Shown: positions 58,258 to 64,000 of the stretch, one piece after another
How the letters are laid out: each line of letters begins with the position of its first letter
Numbering within the stretch: position 1 is the stretch's first letter
Assembly: GCF_001955535.1 (NCBI RefSeq)
Contig: NZ_MPVN01000001.1
Span: forward strand, 434,001 to 498,000
Source: Paenibacillus sp. FSL H7-0326
GTDB taxonomy: Bacteria > Bacillota > Bacilli > Paenibacillales > Paenibacillaceae
Direction of reading: 5' to 3'
DNA length: 64,000 bases
Program-made: the position numbers and the translations under genes
The notes under the pieces: generated by a model
What the model was told of the DNA's origin: nothing
Databases searched by the model: none
What the model saw: the letters and a program-made list of their open reading frames with translations, nothing else

Positions 58258-59970
58258 TTACATCCGTTCCGGTGTCTGCACGCCTAGCAGACCAAGTATG
58301 CCTTTAATTCGTTGTCCAACAATCTCGCTGAGCTTTAGCTTGTAAGTCTGTTCATTCTTAGGGCTCCCCAGAATTTTTTCTTGATGATAGAACCGATTAT
58401 ACAGCTGTGCTAGATCAATGACGTATCTTGCCAGCACAGAAGGCTCCTTTAAACGAACCCCTCTTTCGAGCTGTTCAGGGTAACGGGATAAATGCTTCAT
58501 GACTGCCCAGGCTGCATCACTAATCTGTACCTGGTCTAGGTGTTCGTCAGCTGCAGATTTCGAAGTTTCCTCTATTTCCTCATCCGTGTTGGTATTTGCT
58601 TTGGACAGCAGGCTTTGAATTCTGGCGTGAGTGTACTGAACGTAAGGTCCCGTCTCTCCTTCAAAGCTGAGCGCTTCCTCTAGTGAGAAATCCACTTCGT
58701 TTAATCGGTGATTCTTCAAATCACCAAAAACGATCGCTCCAAGTCCGACCTGCTCAGCTACCTCAGCAGCGTTCTGGAGGTTTGGATTTTTTTCGTTGAT
58801 AATTTGGGCTGCCCGCTCTACGGCTTCATCCAGCACTTCCTCAAGAAATACAACCTTGCCGCGTCTTGTAGACATTTTTCGTCCCTCAAACTTCATCAGA
58901 CCGAAGGGGACATGGATGAAATGCTCGGACCACTTCTCTCCCATCTTCGCGAGTACAGCAAACACCTGCTGAAAATGAAGCTTCTGCTCGGCACCCACGA
59001 CATAGAGCACTTCATCTGCCTTCATGACCTCATGACGATAGTATGCGGTGGTTAGATCCCGAGTTGGATAGATGGTTGTTCCATCCTTCTTAATAATTAA
59101 ACAAGGCGGCATCCCTTCCTCATCCAATCTGACGACCATGGCTTCGTCACTTTCCGTAAGCAGACCGGACTGTTTTAGCTTGGTCACTGTATTGTCCGTT
59201 AGATCAATATAATAGCTCTCTCCGAGCACATGATCGAATTTAACGCCCAGACGGTCGTACATCCGGTTAAATTCCTGCATGCTGATATCGACAAAATACT
59301 TCCACAAGGATACAGCTTCCTCATCCCCTTGCTCAAGCTTCTTGAACCATTCTCTAGCTTCCGTTCCCAGACTTGGGTCGTTCTCTTCTTCATCGTGGAA
59401 TTTCACATACAATCGCAGCGATTCCTTTATCGGCTCTTTCGCGAGTCGTGCATCTTCACCCCATCTTTTGTAAGCCGCGATCTGTTTGCCAAACTGAGTC
59501 CCCCAGTCCCCCAGGTGATTCACACTTTCTACTGTATAGCCTGCCTCTTCATACATTCGATACAGCGCTGCCCCAATGACTGTGGAACGCAGATGACCGA
59601 TACCAAAGGGCTTCGCAATATTAGGAGATGACATGTCAATCACCATTTTTTTGCCTGCACCGACCTGTAATTTACCAAACTGCGGATCAGCAAGCCTTGT
59701 AAGCATAGCCGAAGCCATATTTGTGCGTTCAAAATAAAAATTGATGTACGGGCCTGCAGCCTCAGCCCGAAGCTCGGGACTTGTCAGGCTGGCAGCCAGT
59801 TCTGCTGAAATAACAGCCGGAGCCTTTCTCATTGTCTTAGCAAGCGTAAAGCAAGGAAAAGCCAAATCCCCCATCTCTGGACGCGGTGGTACCTCCACCA
59901 TCGCTTTAATCTCCACTCTCGGTAAGTCCAACATCGGTTCTAACAAATCGACAACCTTATTTATCAGCAT
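58258..59970 (-). CDS. argS: Arginyl-tRNA synthetase
   Basis: 570 residues from the second ATG (GGAG nine bases away; the first ATG is too close). Class I synthetase: SSPNIAKPFGIGHLRST holds the HIGH motif (GIGHLRS), MSTRRGK the KMSK-equivalent (MSTRR), followed by the DALR anticodon domain with YVIDLAQLYNRFYHQ. Charges tRNA-Arg. An Arg-specific T-box precedes it. Confidence 0.95.
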   Translation of the reverse strand: MLINKVVDLLEPMLDLPRVEIKAMVEVPPRPEMGDLAFPCFTLAKTMRKAPAVISAELAASLTSPELRAEAAGPYINFYFERTNMASAMLTRLADPQFGKLQVGAGKKMVIDMSSPNIAKPFGIGHLRSTVIGAALYRMYEEAGYTVESVNHLGDWGTQFGKQIAAYKRWGEDARLAKEPIKESLRLYVKFHDEEENDPSLGTEAREWFKKLEQGDEEAVSLWKYFVDISMQEFNRMYDRLGVKFDHVLGESYYIDLTDNTVTKLKQSGLLTESDEAMVVRLDEEGMPPCLIIKKDGTTIYPTRDLTTAYYRHEVMKADEVLYVVGAEQKLHFQQVFAVLAKMGEKWSEHFIHVPFGLMKFEGRKMSTRRGKVVFLEEVLDEAVERAAQIINEKNPNLQNAAEVAEQVGLGAIVFGDLKNHRLNEVDFSLEEALSFEGETGPYVQYTHARIQSLLSKANTNTDEEIEETSKSAADEHLDQVQISDAAWAVMKHLSRYPEQLERGVRLKEPSVLARYVIDLAQLYNRFYHQEKILGSPKNEQTYKLKLSEIVGQRIKGILGLLGVQTPERM

Positions 59971-59998
59971 ATACATACACTCCTATTCCAATATATAC

Positions 59999-60290
59999 AA
60001 AAAAGCTCCCGCCTCTGTATATTACAGAGACGAGAGCTATGGATTAACATATTCCCGCGGTACCACTCTATGTGAATACGAACGGCTTACCCGCAGTGCT
60101 TCCCGCAGCTGGCAACCTGTTCGATTCCTCTCTAAGCGGATAACGCCCGCTGATGACGAGTACACCTACTGATGTTTCAATGTACCTTCTCACGGGTGCG
60201 CTTCCTGTCAGATCCTTCATACCGGCTTGCACTATCCCGGCTCGCTGAAACATGAGGTGTTCTGTCATTACTCTCCCGATCATTGAATTT
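59999..60290 (-). promoter_or_regulatory. T-box riboswitch controlling argS, specifier CGC (Arg)
   Basis: The T-box sequence AGAGTGGTACCGCGGG is at 60054-60069 (minus). Stem I with the AGCCGG...GTGCAAGCCGG part, probable specifier loop GAAG-CGC-ACC (codon at 60198-60200), antiterminator and a terminator AGCTCTCGTCTCTGTA...TACAGAGGCGGGAGCT plus TTTTTT at 59999-60037. Uncharged tRNA-Arg is expected to stabilise the antiterminator. The codon fits argS. Confidence 0.92.
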
Positions 60291-60303
60291 ATAATTTTGT
60301 AAC

Positions 60304-60333
60304 ATTATATCTTGATTATCCATCCATTTGCAA
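60304..60333 (-). promoter_or_regulatory. Promoter of the T-box-argS transcript
   Basis: Minus strand TTGCAA, 18-base spacer, TATAAT, about 15 bases upstream of the T-box start. Confidence 0.75.
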
Positions 60334-60359
60334 CACTAATTCATTCGGGAGTATTGTAA

Positions 60360-60707
60360 TTATACAGCAAGACCAGCTGGGCTACATACTTCTGCACATT
60401 TGCGGCAGCTGTCCACACAGGCTTTGCAGTGCAGATGCTCATGCTTCTCACACTCCGCTACACATGCTCTGCAGGCCTTAACGACAAGAGCCAGAATCTC
60501 GTCCTTGTAATCTGTACCCCGGCTGAGCGCAGAAGCCGCAAAGCTGCAAATTTCGGCAGCTTCTCTGTTCAGCCTGATACTTTCTTTTAACATGCCTAGA
60601 TCATATTCCTTCAAACTTGAGACATAACATTTATTACATGCATTCATCGCTTCCAAACAAGCTGCAATCTGTGTCTGTGTCTCCATCTCTATGTTTGTCA
60701 TTGCCAT
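60360..60707 (-). CDS. Cys-rich four-helix-bundle copper-binding protein (YhjQ/Csp-like)
   Basis: 115 residues from the ATG after GGAGGG; the upstream part of the frame has no ribosome site. Cys and His pattern CNKCYV, EICSF, CRACVAECEKHEHLHCKACV, DSCRKCAEVC lines a four-helix bundle as in the Csp/YhjQ (DUF326) family, which bind many Cu(I) ions. No signal peptide, so cytosolic storage or detoxification. Confidence 0.85.
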   Translation of the reverse strand: MAMTNIEMETQTQIAACLEAMNACNKCYVSSLKEYDLGMLKESIRLNREAAEICSFAASALSRGTDYKDEILALVVKACRACVAECEKHEHLHCKACVDSCRKCAEVCSPAGLAV

Positions 60708-60803
60708 TGTTACATCCCTCCGCGTAATCTCATTATTCATTCTATTACCCGTAAGATCGGTATGATAATCAATATGCAATAACTTTCCTCTGAATTCGAC
60801 TTT

Positions 60804-61799
60804 TTATGATTTAATCTTCGAACTTTCTTCTTCAAGCCGATGCAGCAGCTGGATCAGCTCTGTCTTGGAAAAATGCTCACCTATAAATACTCCCACATCC
60901 TTCAGCTCTTCCCCTGAGCCCAGCTTGGTAAAATCCGGCTCACGATAAGCATACTGAAACAAGAAGCGGCTTCCTGTATCGGAAAAATGAACAATTCCTT
61001 TGGCTCTGTAAATATCACGCGGCAGCTCCCTCAACCATTGCTCAAACAATACGCTATTAATCTTGCTGTTAAAGTAATGCGTATAGACCATTACATGATT
61101 ATGAGAGTGATGAAGCTGATGTTTCTCCTGTGCTCGGGAGTCTGAAGCTGATCCTTCGCTATTCACCAAATAAATGGCGTCCTCTGTTAAGAGTGCCGGA
61201 TCAATATTGCAATGCTCTGTAAAATGTATAGCTGCATGCTCATTCCAATCCTTAACCAGGCTGAGTAATTCTGGCCGATCCTTTTCTTCAATCCGATCTG
61301 TTTTATTGAGAAGAAGGATGGAGGCAGCGCGGATCTGCTCTTGCATAAGCCGGAATGTTTTGCCTTTCTGCAGGCGATACGTTTCTAGCAAATGAATGCT
61401 GTCAACCACGGAGATGAGACCTTTCACCTCCAGCGTTATGTAGAGGGATGTATCAGCGATTCCGTCCAAAATCTCAATAGGATTCGCTGCGCCCGTTGCT
61501 TCAATCACAATGACATCAGGTGATGTATTCTGTACGAGCTGGACAAGCTCTATACCTAGATTATCTCGGACAGAGCAGCAGATGCAGCCGCCGAGCAGCT
61601 CAGCCATGGGGACACGTTGATCAATGAGCTTGCCGTCCAGATTGACCTCGCCCAGCTCGTTCATGACAACAGCGGGAGTGAGGTTTTGGCTTTTCCAATA
61701 TTCAAGCAGTTTCACAAGCAGTGTTGTTTTGCCGCTTCCTAAAAATCCAGACAGGATATATACGGGAATGGGAGCTGAAGATGTCTGTTTTGGTTTCAT
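60804..61799 (-). CDS. CobW/COG0523 family GTP-binding metallochaperone
   Basis: 331 residues from the ATG after AAAGGATC. G1 SGFLGSGKTT, the metal motif CICCSVR (CxCC), G3-like EATGAA, G4 LNKTD, and a CobW C-terminal domain. A His-rich loop (HQLHHSHNH) suggests zinc binding. Family members deliver zinc or other metals under limitation; no Zur box was noted in the upstream 107 bases. Confidence 0.88.
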   Translation of the reverse strand: MKPKQTSSAPIPVYILSGFLGSGKTTLLVKLLEYWKSQNLTPAVVMNELGEVNLDGKLIDQRVPMAELLGGCICCSVRDNLGIELVQLVQNTSPDVIVIEATGAANPIEILDGIADTSLYITLEVKGLISVVDSIHLLETYRLQKGKTFRLMQEQIRAASILLLNKTDRIEEKDRPELLSLVKDWNEHAAIHFTEHCNIDPALLTEDAIYLVNSEGSASDSRAQEKHQLHHSHNHVMVYTHYFNSKINSVLFEQWLRELPRDIYRAKGIVHFSDTGSRFLFQYAYREPDFTKLGSGEELKDVGVFIGEHFSKTELIQLLHRLEEESSKIKS

Positions 61800-61906
61800 A
61801 ATATCATGATCCTTTCTGAATATATGTTGATCTTGAATCCGATGATTGCTTACTTCTCTTATATCGTCTATTGTTATGAATAGATTATACTGGAGGGCTG
61901 ATAGAA

Positions 61907-62422
61907 ATGAATTCTGTCCAAGAGCACCGTAACGAGGCACCTGAAACAGTCCAGTGCATGGTAATCACAGTATCGGATACCCGCACGAAGGATACGGATA
62001 AGGGCGGTCAGCTTATGCAGGAGCTGCTGCGAGATGCCGGATACACTGTCGTCGATTATATCATTATCCCTGACGATACATCCACTATTCAATCCGTAAT
62101 CCACCAATCGGTGATTCGAGATGATATTGAAGCCATTCTACTAACTGGCGGCACAGGGATCTCACCTAGAGACAATACATATGAAGCTGTACATTCTTTG
62201 CTTGACAAAGAGCTTCCTGGCTTTGGTGAAATCTTCAGATACCTCAGCTTTGCAGAGGATATTGGAACTGCCGCTATACTAAGCCGCGCTGTGGCTGGTG
62301 TCATTGGCTCCAAAGCGATATTTTCAATGCCAGGTTCAACTGGAGCAGTTAAGCTGGCCATTACACGAATTATCGCACCTGAGCTGGGACATGTCATGCG
62401 CGAAATCTACAAGACCAAGTAG
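61907..62422 (+). CDS. moaB: Molybdenum cofactor biosynthesis protein MoaB/MogA family
   Basis: 171 residues. Typical blocks: VITVSDTRTKDTDKGGQLM, LTGGTGISPRDNTYEAV, and SMPGSTGAVKLAI. Adenylates molybdopterin (MogA-like) or has an unknown MoaB role. Strong site GGAGGG before ATG. Other Mo-cofactor genes are not in the window. Divergent to the CobW gene. Confidence 0.9.
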   Translation: MNSVQEHRNEAPETVQCMVITVSDTRTKDTDKGGQLMQELLRDAGYTVVDYIIIPDDTSTIQSVIHQSVIRDDIEAILLTGGTGISPRDNTYEAVHSLLDKELPGFGEIFRYLSFAEDIGTAAILSRAVAGVIGSKAIFSMPGSTGAVKLAITRIIAPELGHVMREIYKTK

Positions 62423-62496
62423 TAGTATGCGGCATAATTGAAACCAATCTGGCTTCAAATAGAATGGTGAATATGATAACTACAAGAGATACAAAG

Positions 62497-62541
62497 AAAC
62501 CAGGATCGCTGATCATATACAATGAGCGACCCTGGTTTTTA
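62497..62541. terminator. Bidirectional terminator between moaB and yhdH-like gene
   Basis: AAACCAGGATCGCT ... AGCGACCCTGGTTTTT; stem of about 13 pairs, T-rich on the plus side and moderately (TTTCTTT) on the minus side, where two convergent genes end. Confidence 0.85.
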
Positions 62542-62562
62542 TCATTCTAGACAATAACCAGT

Positions 62563-63585
62563 CTATTCAACTGAATTCAGTCTGACAACTGATCTGCCTA
62601 CAGCTCTGCCTTCGAGAATCCGTGACAAAGTTTGTGGCAGCTCTTCAAGGCAAATTTCGTTTACGCCTTGGACAAGTGCAGTCTCCGGCTTCCATTCCTT
62701 ACCCAGCAGTCTCCACAGCTTCAGTCTTCTATCCCGAGGACAGTATACGGAATCAATTCCAACCAGTGATACACCTCTCAAGATAAACGGAAATACCGTT
62801 GATTCAAACGTGTTCCCTCCGGTCATGCCTGATATGGCCACAGCGCCTCCATATTTAACTGATGCGAGTACAGCATTCAGAGCAGATCCGCCAACCGGAT
62901 CAATGACGCCGGCGAATCGCTCAGCTGACAATGGGCCTTTACTTTTTTGATAAGCTTCCTCTCTTGTAATCACTTCAGTTGCACCTAGTTGTTTAAGGAG
63001 CTGTTCTTCAGCATCTTTCTTCCCTGTACTTGCGATAACATCAAGTCCGAGCTGGGCCAAGATGGAGATCGCCATCGATCCTACTCCACCGCTTGCACCC
63101 GCGACGAGAATAGGACCCATTTCTCTTGTGACACCCGCTTGAAGCAGAGCCTCTACAGACATGGCCGCTGTAAATCCAGCAGTTCCTATAGACATGGCTT
63201 CCTTCGTTGTCAGCCCTTCCGGAAGCGGAATTAACCAGTCTGCCGGCAGCTTCGCATAAGGACTATACCCACCGTCCTGCAGAACCCCCAGTCCATACCC
63301 AGTCGCTAATACTTTGTCTCCCTGCTTGAAGCGATCATCAGCAGAAGAAACAACAGTACCTGCAAGATCAATGCCTGGTATGATTGGATAAGATCTCACC
63401 ACTTTTCCATTTTCTGTACTTGCCAAACCATCTTTATAGTTCACACTGGAATACTCCACCTGTATCGTTACTGCTTCATCCGGCAGCTCCGCAAGAGTGC
63501 GCTCCTCGATTCCAACTCTGAAGCCTTCTTCGTCTTTACGCACCACATAAGCTTTAAACCGAGTTTCGTTATCTATGCTGTTCAT
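62563..63585 (-). CDS. YhdH/YhfP family NADPH oxidoreductase (acryloyl-CoA reductase-like)
   Basis: 340 residues, zinc-free MDR fold. N-terminal SSVNYKDGLA and GIDLAGTVV, NADPH loop VAGASGGVGSMAISIL, and late DSVYCPRDRRLKLW, all features of YhdH/AcuI. Should reduce an alkenal, quinone or acryloyl-CoA. Own promoter likely. Confidence 0.9.
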   Translation of the reverse strand: MNSIDNETRFKAYVVRKDEEGFRVGIEERTLAELPDEAVTIQVEYSSVNYKDGLASTENGKVVRSYPIIPGIDLAGTVVSSADDRFKQGDKVLATGYGLGVLQDGGYSPYAKLPADWLIPLPEGLTTKEAMSIGTAGFTAAMSVEALLQAGVTREMGPILVAGASGGVGSMAISILAQLGLDVIASTGKKDAEEQLLKQLGATEVITREEAYQKSKGPLSAERFAGVIDPVGGSALNAVLASVKYGGAVAISGMTGGNTFESTVFPFILRGVSLVGIDSVYCPRDRRLKLWRLLGKEWKPETALVQGVNEICLEELPQTLSRILEGRAVGRSVVRLNSVE

Positions 63586-63666
63586 TGCCAGGTCCCCTTC
63601 CTAAATTGTCCTCAAATAAAAATAAATCAATTTAATCTACTATCCTATTTCAACGAAACGAATCAA

Positions 63667-63710
63667 AACACCTTCCCATACCCTAATATAATCTAGGCTG
63701 AGAAGGTGTT
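63667..63710 (-). terminator. Terminator of pncB
   Basis: Minus strand AACACCTTC ... GAAGGTGTT followed by TTGATTC, with inner CCTA/TAGG pairing. 20 bases after the stop. Confidence 0.7.
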
Positions 63711-63730
63711 CTATTACAATAGCTATAGCA

Positions 63731-64000
63731 TTACGACTGAATATATTCCGCCAGCATTTTTTGCTTCAAATTCCACGCTGCAGGGCTGATATGAACCCGA
63801 TAAATTTCAGGGTTTAGTTTTCTTAAATATTCCGGCCAGAACATTTCCTTCTGCTCCTGATGATAAGCTCTGATCTCCTCTAAGGTTGGGAGCTCGTAGA
63901 CTCTCCGCCCATTTACGAATATCGGTTCAAGCATATTAACCGCATTATACCTTTTCAGCTTTTTCTTCATGTACGGATGAACCGGATTAAACAGCTCCAG
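63731..64000 (-). CDS. pncB: Nicotinate phosphoribosyltransferase, C-terminal part (cut by window edge)
   Basis: Ninety codons open to the window edge. LELFNPVHPYMKKKLK, PIFVNGRRVYELPTLEEI and the ending WPEYLRKLNPEIYRVHIS with WNLKQKML match the C-terminal domain of PncB (NaPRTase). Forms NaMN from nicotinate and PRPP in NAD salvage. The catalytic region is outside the window. Confidence 0.85.
   Translation of the reverse strand: MELFNPVHPYMKKKLKRYNAVNMLEPIFVNGRRVYELPTLEEIRAYHQEQKEMFWPEYLRKLNPEIYRVHISPAAWNLKQKMLAEYIQS

Noticed and set aside
60068..60283. 71-codon minus-strand frame upstream of argS
   Set aside because: It lies entirely in the T-box RNA, whose structure explains the sequence.

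Overview
The window reads as a chromosomal segment of a spore-forming, low-to-mid G+C Firmicute, most likely Paenibacillus or a close relative. The indicators are strong GGAGG-type ribosome binding sites, many TTG/GTG starts, an SLH-anchored GH18 glycosidase, two LplABC-type sugar transport loci each with a HK/AraC-type response regulator pair, a T-box in front of argS, DUF3243, YteA-type, DUF441, YpdA and YheI/YheH proteins, and a homologue of the Bacillus replication terminator protein. No rRNA, tRNA, IS element, prophage or CRISPR array was seen. Most genes are on the minus strand; the main plus-strand block is 42.4-44.5 kb and 45.6-49.8 kb.

Layout. 0-7 kb: redox enzymes (two TrxR-like flavoproteins, a nitroreductase), an SLH-GH18 protein, an acyl-ACP thioesterase, small stress or unknown proteins. 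7-11.2 kb: a four-gene sugar operon (isomerase, two Gfo/Idh/MocA dehydrogenases, AraC regulator). 11.4-20.5 kb: phosphodiesterase, DivIVA-like protein, two genes with SigB-like promoters (YteA-type and YflT-type), an ArsR-type regulator, a third Gfo/Idh/MocA enzyme, an Rtp homologue with an AT-rich upstream region, HrpB helicase, DUF1992 and an SDR. 20.7-30.7 kb: a type VII secretion locus (EsaB, EssC, two unknown proteins, WXG100) joined to a Ser/Thr kinase, a VWA protein and a PP2C-like phosphatase. 31.5-38.6 kb: sugar ABC locus 1. 38.7-45.4 kb: small genes, an RsgA-type GTPase behind a leader-peptide attenuator, ArsR/YpdA divergon, NUDIX and IscA-like genes. 45.5-49.8 kb: a BmrCD (YheIH) multidrug ABC exporter behind a second leader-peptide attenuator. 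50-57.7 kb: YdcF, a HEPN-like protein and sugar ABC locus 2. 57.9-64 kb: remnants of an ABC-2 transporter, T-box-controlled argS, a Cys-rich four-helix protein, CobW GTPase, MoaB, YhdH oxidoreductase and the 3' end of pncB.

The most interesting items are: (1) the T7SS operon carrying a complete kinase/VWA/PP2C set, the kinase having a cytosolic-TM-coiled-coil layout like EssB; (2) two independent ribosome-mediated attenuators 4 kb apart, one of the known bmrCD kind and one, apparently undescribed, in front of an RsgA-type GTPase; (3) an Rtp homologue with no recognisable B. subtilis-type Ter site; (4) a shared 25-bp two-half-site element in front of both transcription units of sugar locus 1. 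All family assignments are by eye; no database search was possible.
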